Of a DNA stretch of 64,000 nt, positions 1 through 9,990 are shown one piece after another. A program made the position numbers and the translations under genes. Position 1 is the stretch's first letter. Every line of letters starts with the position of its first letter. The notes beneath the pieces are model-generated. The model was not told where the DNA came from. It saw only the letters and a program-made list of their open reading frames with translations, and did no database searches. This stretch comes from Podospora bellae-mahoneyi (Eukaryota; Ascomycota; Sordariomycetes; Sordariales; Podosporaceae): contig NW_026946359.1 in NCBI RefSeq assembly GCF_035222275.1, positions 2,232,001 to 2,296,000 on the forward strand, given 5' to 3'.

Positions 1-40
1 GCTCTATCATTACAATAGCTACCCCTCCCTCACCGACGTC

Positions 41-660
41 ATGTCTGGCTTCCCCAAACTCATCCCCGCCTTCACGGCCAGAGTAAGCCTCCCTTATCCC
101 TCGCCAACAATAATACACCCCCCCTTACGCCGTATCAACATTCCCCCTACCACCACATATACACCACCCCCTTTCCCTCTCAAACCTCAACTAACCCTCT
201 CCAGATCGCCATAGAACCCCCCACCGCCATCTCCCCCCACCTCCTCCACGTCCCCTTCGTCCCCTCCCTCGGCTCCCTAATCTCCGAACCCTCCTACCCC
301 CTCAAGCTCAACGCCCCCATCCTCCACGGCGCAGACTACATCACCACCCAACCCGACGGCAAGACCGTCAAGCTCGAGGTCCAGTCCGTAGCCAAGGATG
401 CCTCCACCGGCGCCACCATCCGCTTCAACTACACCGGCACCGTCTCCCTCCTCGGCGCCGCCGGCAAGGTCCTCAAGGGCGACCCCTCCGCCGCAACCAC
501 CGACTTTGGCGAGGCCTTCATCCACCCCGTCTTCCAGACCGGTGGTGTTCCCGAGTTGGCCGAGCTGGCGAACAAGGTATATGTTGGGTCTGGGAGGTTC
601 ATCTTGGAAGAGGGCAAGCCCGTTATTGTCGAGTACAAGATTAGTGAGGTTGTTGCCTAG
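41..660 (+). CDS. DUF3237 family protein
   Basis: Two exons, 41-82 and 205-660, joined in phase 0 across a 122-nt intron (GTAAGC donor, CCAG acceptor), give 166 residues ending in TAG. The sequence fits DUF3237: a small beta-barrel pattern with HGADYITTQPDG near the middle, then an RFNYTG strand and a final VYVGSGRF strand. Family members have no settled biochemical role. The ATG at 41 is chosen because it leads straight into a clean donor, but the frame stays open upstream to the window edge, so a longer N-terminus cannot be excluded. The coding strand is C-rich up to about position 540 and G-rich after that. I see no signal peptide or membrane segment. Confidence 0.75.
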
Positions 661-1059
661 GTGCTGGTTGGATAGTATAGTGGATGATTTGAGTGCATGT
701 CAAAGGAATGATACAAAATAGTTACACAAACAGATGCATGTCAAAGCAAGCCAAAGTAAAAACATCTTAATTGTGCAGTCTCGCTATAATCCCCCGAAAT
801 CCCAGATAACAAAAGCAAATGAACCGCTATCCCTCTCCACAATCCCTCCACCGCCCTCTCATAAGTATTCCCAGACCTCTTGATGCGATATCTCCCAACG
901 CCTTGGTATGCCAGTCGTAAGATGAGATCGAAAAAAAGTCAAATGCCGTAAGAGCCGAGAACTCCAATGACAAAGGCAGAAAGAAAAGGAAAGAAAAGCC
1001 AGTCCAGATATCATTTGTGAAGCGCTCCAGAGGTATCAATGTTGTATCAGTGAAAAGAC
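661..1059. other. 3' intergenic stretch
   Basis: This region lies tail-to-tail between the DUF3237 gene and the end of the open frame that follows the CstF-64 stop. I see no gene, repeat or RNA in it; it probably holds 3' UTRs. Confidence 0.5.
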
Positions 1060-1650
1060 CTAAGTGTCCTTAGACTTGAAGACACCGTCAACTCCAGGCT
1101 CAGAGTCGCCATAAACTTCAGCGTTGAAGCTGTCTTCGTCTTGATAGTCAGAAGGCTTCTCATTGATACCGGGAGACTTCGAGTTGTTCGGTGTCAAACG
1201 CAGCAAGTTGTGTCCGGAGATAAAGGTGTTCAAAGCCACAGGGGCAGCAGATGGCGTAATTTCAAGAATGAGATCGTCCACGTCCTCCTCCGAAATAACA
1301 CTACCCCCAGTGGGGGAGTAAAAGTCGTGACAGCCCAAGTCGCTACCGTTGTCCACAGTTGTTGATTTGCGGATATTCGCGGTGTCAAAATCGTGGTCAT
1401 TGTTTTTAAACTTACGGTTGATACCGCCCTTCAGCTTGCCATGAATGTCAAAATTCGGAAGCTTAGAGTTATCAAAACCACCCACAGGCTGAGACTCACC
1501 AACTTTACCGATATTTAGGATTAGCTCGGCTGTAAGTTTGGTGACTTGATCACTCCCGGTATAGTTGTCGTCATTACCCACCGTAACTGCCTCCTCGCAA
1601 CTGCCAATTGGTGTACAATCATCCCCGGGCTTGTTGTCGTGCCTCTGCTT
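1060..1650 (-). other. In-frame 196-codon extension beyond the CstF-64 stop
   Basis: Directly after the TAG of the CstF-64 gene (1651-1653) the same frame stays open for 196 codons to another TAG at 1060-1062. The encoded stretch is rich in Asp, Asn, Gly and Ser and looks like a real hydrophilic tail. It contains no methionine codon in this frame, so it could only be made by read-through of the TAG, by splicing around it, or as an exon of another transcript. I found no convincing intron that removes the TAG. At ordinary base composition a frame this long is unlikely by chance. No domain is recognised and the end is not a peroxisomal signal. It could also be 3' UTR that happens to be open. Confidence 0.45.
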
Positions 1651-2800
1651 CTAGCGGTGACCTTGCAGGGAGAATTGAGCTCTCAAGGCCAAAATCTGCT
1701 GCTTCTCGGCTTCGGGAAGCATGTCAATCGTCTCTTGAGGTAGCTCCATGACAGCACGCATCAGGGCCTCAGGGTCCTGAGCAGGAGGGGGGGCAGCGAC
1801 AGGAGGAGGCGCGGCACCAGGGACCGGAACAACCGGGGCAGCGACGGGGGGGGCGGCATAACCACCGACTGGAGTGCCGGTCGCCGCAGGGACAGGGTAG
1901 CCGCCATAGTTGGCGGGGACAGCCGCAGGAGGCGGGGCAACGCTCACACCAGTGTCGAGGACGGAGTTGATTGCGTCCGGTGACACCAAGCCCATGATCA
2001 ACAGGGCCTGGAAAACAGCATAACCAAGCTGGGGAGCTTGGTTCAACAGCTCGGCGCAGCGCGTAGGGTCGTTGGTCGCCAGCGTCTTCATCTGCTGGAT
2101 GATGTCCAGCAGCTGCGCCGGCGGCAGAGTGCGAAGCGTTTGCGATATGGCATCGGTGCAGCTCACACCAGGAGGGAGATCTTTGCCCTGGGGCAAAGGA
2201 GGGAGCGACGAACCGCCCGCGGGGACGACCGGCGCGGCAACGTTGTTACCGTTCGACGGCGCCGAGTAACCGGCAGCAGAAGGGCCCTGGAAAGTATTAG
2301 TTTGGATGAATCTCGGATAAAGAAATATCGAGACTTACAGCAGCGTCACGGTCACGACCATCTTCGTCGCTGACCGTTTCATTGCTAAAGTCGACACGCA
2401 ACTTCCGTCCCATAATCTCATAATCATTCAAGTTTCGGACGGCTGAAGAAGCAGAGTCTAAAGGAATAAAAAGTCAGCAAAAGGAACTTTGAGTATGCGG
2501 CTCTGCGACATTTCCACGCCACAGGCCAGTGTCATGTCAGCATTGAAGAGACTACTTACCGTGGTCAGGGAACTCAGCGAAACCAAAGCCCTTGGGGCGA
2601 CCAGTCTCCCGATCATAGACGAGGCGAAAGTTCAGGACGCGACCAGCACCACTGAAGATTTCAGTGATTTGCTCCTCGGTGAGTCCTGCAGATTACGGCT
2701 TGTTAGCAATCGACTTTGAAAAGACGTAATATGATCTCGACAACTTGCCATATGGGATGTTGCCCACGAAGACGACACGAGAGGGCTGTCTGTTTGACAT
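1651..2800 (-). CDS. rna15: Cleavage stimulation factor CstF-64 / Rna15
   Basis: RNA-binding subunit of the pre-mRNA cleavage and polyadenylation machinery, which contacts U/GU-rich sequence near the poly(A) site. Exons 2800-2749, 2685-2560, 2457-2339 and 2286-1651 give 310 residues. Residues ~9-85 form an RRM with RNP2 (VFVGNIPYG) and RNP1 (KGFGFAEF). Residues ~145-205 form the CstF-2 hinge that binds the CstF-77/Rna14 partner. A Pro/Ala/Gly-rich linker follows, and the last ~40 residues form the C-terminal helical domain ([17 protein letters not shown]). The length is slightly above yeast Rna15. Intron 1 (2748-2686) is a GC-AG intron with donor GCAAGT and branch GCTAAC; phase leaves no GT alternative. 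The gene is divergent from prohibitin-2. The stop is followed by a long open frame, described separately. Confidence 0.93.
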
Positions 2801-3533
2801 TTTTGCGATCAGAGGATGCGCAAAGCCTGGAGTGAAAAGAGTCGCTTTGAAAATTCGGTGGAAATTAAGTAATTGACTGGCAGAGAGTCGACGACTAAGT
2901 GAAATGGAAGTCTCGGCGTCAATGTTGTCTCGGCGAAGGAAGGGGAAAAAAGGCTGGTTGCGATGATGCGATGCGAAGCAGTAGTTGACAAGTCACCCTG
3001 GTCTTGAGAGGCGCGAAGGGCAAAATCCGTGGAAGGAACAATCAAATTCACCACAATAGGTGTGAACTACCGATAGCAATTGGGACTTGAATTGCTCCTT
3101 CTCATCCAATATCACACTGGCCGCTAATTTTTTACAAAGACTGTGCAAGACCGTCTGAACTTGCTCACTTTGGCGACAACTGGGCGATGGTGGTGGGGGA
3201 CAATTGACTGGATGTTGATGGAGCAATCGGAAGGTGAGGTTCAATTCTTGGGCTAAAAATGCATGGAGCAAGTACCCCAGTACCGTGAACCAGCCTGGAT
3301 TTGGCCAAGCTTTGAGGCGCGAAGAGCAAGGATGTGAAGGTCGCGAGAGCACGTGATATGGATTTGGAGAGAGGTGGCCCATGCGTGCTGGGAACCCTGC
3401 TTCCTGCAAGTGGTGTTTGTCAGCGATGAAGAGAAGCGACTGGTTCCACACCTCGTGAAGCTACAAGCTCTTTCTCCACAGCGCAAACCAGCTGCCATTC
3501 AGCACCAGCCACTATACCTAGACAACAGACAAG
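2801..3533. promoter_or_regulatory. Divergent promoter, CstF-64 / prohibitin-2
   Basis: A 733-bp gap between two start codons pointing apart. It holds a palindromic CACGTG at 3350-3355, about 180 bp before the prohibitin ATG, of the kind bound by bHLH factors. No TATA box stands out. Open frames here show no family resemblance. Confidence 0.5.
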
Positions 3534-4573
3534 ATGGCGCACCGCAATCCCTTCCAGGATTATATGAACAAGCTGCAGTATGCGGCCCAACAAACTCGCT
3601 CCGGAGGCAGAATGCCTGGCGGAGGTGGTGGCATCGCAGGAGGGGTTGCTGCTCTCGCTGTCCTTGGTGGTGGCGCCTTGCTGTTTCAGAGTGCGCTGTT
3701 CAACGTCGATGGTGGTCACAGAGCGATCAAGTACCGGAGAATAAGTGGTGTCAGCAAGGATATCTATACCGAAGGTATGTTGGGTTTAGACATTACACTC
3801 TTGCTGGAGAGACAGACTAACTGACTTACAAATATTCACACAGGAACTCACTTTGTCGTCCCATGGTTCGAGACTCCTATTGTCTACGATGTTCGTGCTA
3901 AGCCGAGAAACGTTTCTTCCCTCACCGGTACCAAGGATCTTCAAATGGTCAACATCACCTGCCGTGTCCTCTCGAGACCCGAAATCACCGCCCTTCCTCA
4001 GATCTACCGCACTCTCGGCACCGACTATGACGAGCGTGTCCTCCCCTCGATTGTCAACGAAGTGCTGAAGAGCGTTGTTGCCCAGTTCAATGCCAGTCAG
4101 CTGATCACACAAAGAGAAATGGTTGCCAAGCTGGTTCGTGAGAACCTCTCCAGGAGAGCTGCGCGCTTCAACATTCTTCTGGACGACGTGTCTTTGACGG
4201 TGGGTTCCTCTTTGTGGAAATCACATCGCTTAACAAACCGCTAACAATTTATTAGCATCTTGCCTTCTCTCCTGAGTTCACAGCTGCCGTTGAAGCCAAG
4301 CAGGTTGCCCAACAAGAGGCTCAACGTGCCGCATTCATCGTCGACAAGGCTCGCCAGGAGAAGCAGGCCATGGTTGTCAAGGCTCAGGGTGAGGCTCGCT
4401 CTGCTGAGCTCATTGGTGAGGCTATCAAAAAGAACAAGTCATATCTGGAGTTGAAGAAGCTGGAGAACGCTCGTTCCATTGCCCAGATTATCCAGGAGGC
4501 TGGTGGCAAGAACAGACTGCTCCTTGACTCTGAGGGTCTTGGGTTGAACGTCTTTGATGAGGAGAACAAATAA
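3534..4573 (+). CDS. phb2: Prohibitin-2
   Basis: Ring-forming scaffold of the mitochondrial inner membrane, working as a heteromer with prohibitin-1 in cristae structure, protease control and lifespan. Exons 3534-3774, 3844-4199 and 4256-4573 give 304 residues, close to the ~300 of the family. The N-terminus is basic and Gly-rich with one hydrophobic anchor at ~34-54. The SPFH/PHB domain follows ([12 protein letters not shown] to [11 protein letters not shown]), then a long coiled coil (~190-275). The C-terminus is acidic and Lys-rich. Introns have GTATGT and GTGGGT donors and preserve phase. Codons favour C and T throughout, as expected for a well-expressed gene. The N-terminal GGGG tract is a usual feature of Phb2 orthologues. 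Confidence 0.96.
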
Positions 4574-5216
4574 GGAAGCTGTGTTTTGAAAGAGGTGGGA
4601 ATGGAGGTATTGAATCAATCTCCACTGTCTGTATGTATAGGCTGAACATTTTACAAAGCCCCTGTGTATGAGTACGTTGGTGAAAAGATGCATTGAAGAA
4701 GTCATGAAGTTTCTGGAGTTGGCGGTCAGAATCACACATTTTGAGAAACTTATTTGTTCATCCCGTTTATTTTTGAGTACATTGTCAGCATAATGGTCTT
4801 TATTGCCCCTCAAGTAACAGCTCCAGCAGCTCAATAAGGCTGAACATTTAATGGGCCTCATCCATTACCAAGCAGCCCCCAGCGAGCCAAGCCTGAGGCT
4901 CACCCACCAACCCCACACAAACCGACCGACCCGCGGACCCACAATCAACCTACCTGCCCCACTAACCCCTCCTTGCGGCCGCCTGCTGGGACAGCAGCTG
5001 CCATCGATGGCAGGTGGCTCACTTGGCGACTGCTGCCTCTCGAGCTTGCCAGCATTGCTGACTGGTGTAGTATTCTTCCTCTTTCTGCCAGCAACAACAT
5101 TCACCACCATCCCACGAGTGCTTGATCTTGAAGAACAACAACCAACAGATAAACAACTATCCCTTATTTCCACCAAAGAATCACTTAGTGGAAAGACACA
5201 AAAGCCAAACGCCAAG
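4574..5216. promoter_or_regulatory. Intergenic, phb2 3' end and NEDD8 promoter/leader
   Basis: A 643-bp gap between two co-oriented genes. The second half is C-rich and then A/C-rich up to the NEDD8 ATG, typical of a fungal 5' leader. I see no gene or repeat. Confidence 0.45.
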
Positions 5217-5598
5217 ATGCTCGTAAAGTCCGTTCAGCCCCGCCATACTGTGCTTGCCCGATGAACTGACTGACAGGTGAGATAGAGTACGCACCCTCAC
5301 CGGAAAGGAAATCGAGCTCAACGTCGAGGGCTCCGACAAGGTCTCCAAGATCAAGGAGCTGGTGGAGGAGAAGGAGGGGATCCCGCCCGTGCAGCAGAGG
5401 TTGATCTTTGGGGGGAAACAAATGTACCCTCCCCCACACCACCACTACCACCACCACCACAACACTTATTTTGAGTGTGTTAATAGTTGCTAATGATGGT
5501 AAAAAACCAATAGGGTCGACGACAAAACCGCTGATGACTATGGGCTTGAGGGTGGCGCGACGTTACATTTGGTTTTGGCGTTGAGGGGTGGGCTTTAA
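5217..5598 (+). CDS. rub1: Ubiquitin-like modifier NEDD8/Rub1
   Basis: Ubiquitin-like protein conjugated to cullins to activate cullin-RING ligases. Exons 5217-5227 (11 nt), 5286-5423 and 5514-5598 give 77 residues beginning [15 protein letters not shown]. The ubiquitin fold is complete, with [15 protein letters not shown] around residue 40 and the processing site LALRGG followed by one extra Leu, so the precursor tail is a single residue. The first intron (5228-5285) must use the rare donor GTCCGT and a TAG acceptor to restore the MLVKVRT phase; CTGACTGAC supplies branch points. The second intron (5424-5513) contains a CCA-rich microsatellite. The gene is convergent with Elongin A, itself a partner of cullin-type ligases. 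Confidence 0.94.
5434..5465 (+). repeat. CCA-rich microsatellite in NEDD8 intron 2
   Basis: An imperfect CCA/ACC repeat (about eight units) lies just after the donor of the second NEDD8 intron, outside the predicted branch point GCTAATG. Confidence 0.7.
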
Positions 5599-6273
5599 AA
5601 AAGAAAGAAAAAATGATAGGGAGGGAAAGGGGATAATGGGGGTGGTAGCTGTAAAGGGTTATGAATATAGGCAATACGGCAGAGTAGGAAAGTTTGGCTG
5701 TTGTTAGGTACAGCAAGATGAGGCAAACAAGGTGATGATGATGGTGGACATCAGCGCTGTGGAGGAAGGGTGACAGTTTTTTGTTGAGGAGGTAGCGTAG
5801 ATAGTGGGTAGGTGGGATCGAGCGTCTTATGGGATATGATCTTGCCTTGCCTAGGGAAAGGCACTCATGAATGAAGAATGCATCTTTACATCAGTCTTCG
5901 CCTCGTGTGGTGAACCGAATATATGGATGGAGATCAAGATGCTGAACATGATCAGAAGTAATTCGAGTCTTGGAAAACCCATCACTTAAAAACGATATAT
6001 AAGCAGAAGTAAAGCCCCGTATAAAAGCCCATCCATTCAATCGATCATCGTACACATCATATAAGCATAGGTCATGCCCGTGTAAAAATCATTCCATTCG
6101 TCCCTCCATCGTACACCAATTTCCAGATAACCACCGCTTAATCTCGGTTATCTGCTTGTATCAAGCTTAAAAAACCATCTCAACGCCTGTTGAAAATGCC
6201 AACCATCCTCGCTGATTTCCATGCAAATCCCAAAATTCGAATTCCCCCACAAAATCCATCCCTTCTACGTTCC
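5599..6273. other. Convergent 3' intergenic region
   Basis: A 675-bp gap between the stop codons of NEDD8 (+) and Elongin A (-). It has no gene but contains a diverged ~62-bp tandem repeat, listed separately. Confidence 0.5.
5997..6120. repeat. Diverged tandem repeat, two ~62-bp units
   Basis: Unit A (5997-6058) and unit B (6059-6120) share ATATAAGCA at the start, a GTATAAAA/TGTAAAAA block, CCATTC in the middle and CATCGTACAC near the end in the same order, offset by 61-62 bp with several substitutions. It is an old duplication in 3' flanking DNA. Confidence 0.6.
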
Positions 6274-7534
6274 CTAACGGGGGACCCGCTTGCTCGGACG
6301 CATGAAAATATCCACAGGCTTGCGCTTGCGGACGATAGGAGCAGCGGGCCCCCTAGAGCCGACAGCAGGCGAGTTGCCCGCACCCGCAGGCGCGGGTGCA
6401 GGCGAGGTCTCGCCAGTGAACGACTTTGGTGGCGAGCGGGCCGCCACGGGTGCCTTGATGGCGCCAGGCGTCGCAGAGAGAAGACCACGGGGTCTGGCGA
6501 CGGGTTGTTTCTTGGGAGAAACGACCCTCTCCACCGCGGCTTCGAGTTCCTCCACAGACAGGCCTCCACGCTGGGGAGGACTGGCGGGTTCGTCATCACC
6601 AAACAGGTCGTCACCCCCATTGCTGGGGATGTGGTCGTCTTCATCATCGCTCAAGGAGATGATGTTGGCTGGTTTGGCGATGGCGGTGCCCTTGCCCTTG
6701 ATTGAAAGGAGCCGGTTCTCGCGTTCTTTGCGGTCACGATCACTGGCTGTGGTGTCAGAGGCCTTTCTGATTGGGGCGTTGACAATGGTGGCAGCGGCGT
6801 CGAACTGGCGATTGATACGAGCGTCGTTCTGCATGGCAATTGGTGCCTGTCTGATTTGGCTTTGCCTGACAGGAATGCGGCCAGCGGGGTTGGAGAGCTT
6901 CAGACGACTGGTCTCAGCGGCGACTTGCCTCTTGGCCTTAGCAATGAAGGTCTTCTTCGGGCGAGGCTGAGAGGACCAGTGGCCGGCTTTGGGACCCTCG
7001 CGTTGGCGTTGCGAATAGTGAAGAGGCAGTCGGCGAGATTCAGGAACAGAGATAATCTTGGCTTGACGGGAGGAACGCTGGCCATTGACATCTTCCATTT
7101 TCTTCATGAAGGCATTGGTAGCCTCTTCGAGCTGTTGGTTGTAGACCGTCTCGTACTTCTTGTAGACTTTGTACCAAGACTTTGGGTCCTTTGGCTGCCA
7201 ACTATACTGAGCAGCAAGCGTTTTGAAGTCGCGCTCGATAAGATGCTTCCAATCTATCGACCAATGTTAGCAATGAGTGCCGAGCCAAGGACAAATGATG
7301 GCAGAACTTACGAGATGGTGAGACTTCGTAGATCCGCTCATCTGTCTCCTGCTCGAGGGTGTGAAGGTGCTCGGCGGTCTTCACGGCCCTGAGGACCGGC
7401 TGCAAGAGGTGGGTAGGCATGTCTCCTAAGCTTGGGATGTCTTGAATGTTTCTGATTGCGACATCAAGAGCCATGTCGAGAAGAGGACGAGGACCGTTCC
7501 TCCGAAATGGGCCGGTAGATATTTGAAGCTCCAT
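6274..7534 (-). CDS. Elongin A (SIII subunit A) homologue
   Basis: RNA polymerase II elongation factor subunit and substrate receptor of an Elongin-BC/cullin ligase. Exons 7534-7312 and 7253-6274 (57-nt intron, GTAAGT donor, phase 1) give 400 residues. Residues ~35-130 fit the Elongin A family: an F-box-like start (DIPSLGDMPTHLLQPVL) followed by a conserved helix pair ending WKHLIERDFK and the signature around DPKSWYKVYKKYE. The rest is basic and low-complexity, with RSSRQAK near 155, acidic SLSDDEDD near 245, Pro/Ala-rich stretches, and a basic C-terminus (RKRKPVDIFMRPSKR) that probably carries a nuclear signal. The length is usual for fungal members. It is divergent from the THOC7-like gene. 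Confidence 0.85.
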
Positions 7535-8589
7535 GATGACTGAAAGTGGGTCTCACCCGTGGTGACAAAAGTGGTGACAATAGGGTGGAAGTCGAACAAT
7601 GGAATCAGTAAAGTTGCGGGGCGGGTGGTTTGGAGTTGGAGGTGTTGCTCTCGTAGAATTTGCTCGTTGTGCGCCGACCGTCGTCCAGAACTAATCCAAT
7701 AAGCACCTTCGAAAAGACACAGATGATGCTCAGGGAAGGTGATGGTGAGACCGTAAAGAGGTCCCGGAAAACGGGCCTTTAACCAGGGAAGTTGTGATCA
7801 AAGGTAGATTCTACTAGATATCCTTTTGCGCAAAGAATCATTGCACCACCCAGCTCAAAAGTGTACGAAAGTATCACCAAAGTCGAGAATCAAGTGAGAT
7901 CCAGAAGGTTTCAAGATAAGAGGTTGCGACTCTCTTTTATACAACCGTCACCCGCTACTAGGGTGCCCGGGCCACCTGAGCCTCGGGACCCGCATCGCGG
8001 ATCCGCCAATCCCCAATAGGCTAGCGCAGATCTATTCATTGTCTGGCAGCCCATTTGAGGAACTTGAGAGCATTGTCGAAGCATATACCTGGTCGAGAAT
8101 GATTCTTTAAAACGCCATCTAGTTTGACTATTTGAGGTATTCCCGCAGAGTTTCCAAAGGGAGTTTTTTTCGCTCGTCGCGGTTGGTGAATCTGGCAGAG
8201 CAAGTACGGAGTAGGGTAGATTCTCCAATCTCCGTCACGGACATCTCTTGGCATTGACCTCTCGGCGCGCCAGGGTCCAGGGAAGCTGCAAACTGCCCAA
8301 GAAGCTGGATTGGCGCGCAAACTGCGATCTTCAAACCTGACAACAAACTTTCAACCGCTGCACTTCTGTCCCCAACAACCACCATCCTGACCGAAGTTAC
8401 CATAGCTCCATCCACGGAGCTACTGAAACCAACTTACGCGTAAATACCTAATTGCGGGTACTCGAGGCGATTTCACACTTTCCAGAGAAATCGGCCGAGA
8501 TCGACAGCATCTTGTAACGCCAGTATTGTCGAACCACTCAGAGTGCCACGAGACTCCCACCCAGTTTCACACCCATACCAGATCCCCAA
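7535..8589. promoter_or_regulatory. Divergent promoter, Elongin A / THOC7-like
   Basis: A 1,055-bp gap between two start codons pointing apart. A GC-rich imperfect hairpin lies at 7961-7989 (GGGTGCCCG pairing with CGGGACCC). Several open frames cross here, but none resembles a protein family. Confidence 0.45.
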
Positions 8590-9735
8590 ATGGAGCGACC
8601 AGAAGGCTGGGGTCTCCTAAGCGAAAAAGAAGAAAATGAACTCCACAAAGCCCGACTCCTCGCCGTAGAAGAGAAGGCCTACAAGCGCATCACCAAGCGC
8701 ATCAACACCCTCTACCGCTTCGCAGACCCCATCCTCATGCGAGAGCTAGAAAATCACCCGTCCCAAAAAGATGACACCTCCAGCCCAGCCCCTACTCCCG
8801 CCACTGTCCCCGATGTCACCACCCCGAGACTCGACTACGCCCGAATGTACCAAGACATCACCCTCGACTTCGCCGCCTTTGACAGCAGCATGGAGCGCCT
8901 CCAATTCCTCTTCACCGCCAACGAAAAGGACAGGCAACACTACGCCCAAGAGCGCGAGCGAATCAAGCGCGACATCACCTCTGTCCGCGCCAACATCATC
9001 CACCTCAATCAGAAATTGGAGCAGGCGAAAGAGACGCAGGAGCAGCGGAAGCAGTTTGACAAGTTGGCGGATGAGATCACAAAAAATCCAGCTTTGCGCG
9101 CTCGGGAGGAGCAAAAGGCGGCTATAAGGAAGCTGCAAGATGAAATTGCCGAGCTCAAGGCGGAGAGTTCTACCTACAGCGACACATGGGTCGAGCGCCG
9201 CAATCAGTTCTCTAGGATCATGGATGAATCTATGGCACTTCGGCGGTTGATCAGGGATGAGAAGGAGGAAGTTGAGAGAAGGGAGGGTATGGATGAGTCG
9301 AATGAGGTAGAGGCTGGACAGACGCCTAGACCGGGAACGCCTGGCGGGAATGCTACTCCTAGGGGGGAGAGCGGACTTAAGAACTCGATTGAGGCTGGGG
9401 ATGTGGTTGGCACTCCTAGGGCGATGTCCACGGCGGGTGGTAGGACGCCCGCTAGGGAGAGTCCGGCGCCGTCGACGCAGGATAATGGGTCGTTTTTGAA
9501 GCCAGGGAATGCGCTGGGGGCAAGCTTTGGGAGTGGTGGGCAGAGTAGGGAGGGGACGGCGGAGCATAGGACTGAGCAAGAGGAGCGGGATGGGAGGGAT
9601 CAGGGTGATGTTGAGATGGAGGATGAGCCGCCGAGGGATGATGACTCGGAGCCGGATAGCCCTCTGTCTCCCCCGCCAGCGGACTTGCCTCAGATTTTGG
9701 TGGACGGACAGGGCGATAGTATGGATACCACATGA
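8590..9735 (+). CDS. THO complex subunit 7 (THOC7/Mft1-like)
   Basis: Subunit of THO/TREX, which couples transcription to mRNA export and limits R-loops. A single exon encodes 381 residues. Residues 1-60 hold the conserved start with ARLLAVEEKAYKRITKRIN. Residues ~85-225 form the Tho7 helical/coiled-coil region, including QFLFTANEKDRQHYAQE and KLEQAKETQEQRKQFDKLA, typical of PF05615. After residue ~235 the protein is a disordered acidic Ser/Pro/Gly tail longer than in animals. The ATG is the first in frame and follows a C-rich leader. Composition flips near 9015: C-rich codons before, G-rich after. A 343-codon antisense frame across the gene is a composition shadow. Confidence 0.85.
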   Translation: MERPEGWGLLSEKEENELHKARLLAVEEKAYKRITKRINTLYRFADPILMRELENHPSQKDDTSSPAPTPATVPDVTTPRLDYARMYQDITLDFAAFDSSMERLQFLFTANEKDRQHYAQERERIKRDITSVRANIIHLNQKLEQAKETQEQRKQFDKLADEITKNPALRAREEQKAAIRKLQDEIAELKAESSTYSDTWVERRNQFSRIMDESMALRRLIRDEKEEVERREGMDESNEVEAGQTPRPGTPGGNATPRGESGLKNSIEAGDVVGTPRAMSTAGGRTPARESPAPSTQDNGSFLKPGNALGASFGSGGQSREGTAEHRTEQEERDGRDQGDVEMEDEPPRDDDSEPDSPLSPPPADLPQILVDGQGDSMDTT

Positions 9736-9990
9736 ACACGGAAAATGACAGACATGGTTAAGGAGGGCGCAATGCAATGTAAAGATATCGTCTGATTGTT
9801 GCTAGATATCTTGTCTAGGCAACATTTAACACTCAACTGAGCCAAGAACAACTACTTGTTAGATAGCATTAATACCAACAACGTAATGTAAACTGGTACA
9901 GTATAAATCAATTTGTAGTTCAAGCACCTCATCGTCAAATAATATTAATTATGAACACGGCCTACTTGCTTTTTTTCCATGAAATATCTA

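Noticed and set aside
1651-1653. Reassignment of TAG as a sense codon
   Set aside because: TAG ends several complete genes here (DUF3237, Ca2+-ATPase, Pup3, cofactor A), so it is a normal stop.
8746-9777. 343-codon antisense frame over the THOC7-like gene
   Set aside because: It mirrors the codon composition of the sense gene, has no family resemblance, and similar shadows occur opposite the lipase and Ca2+-ATPase.
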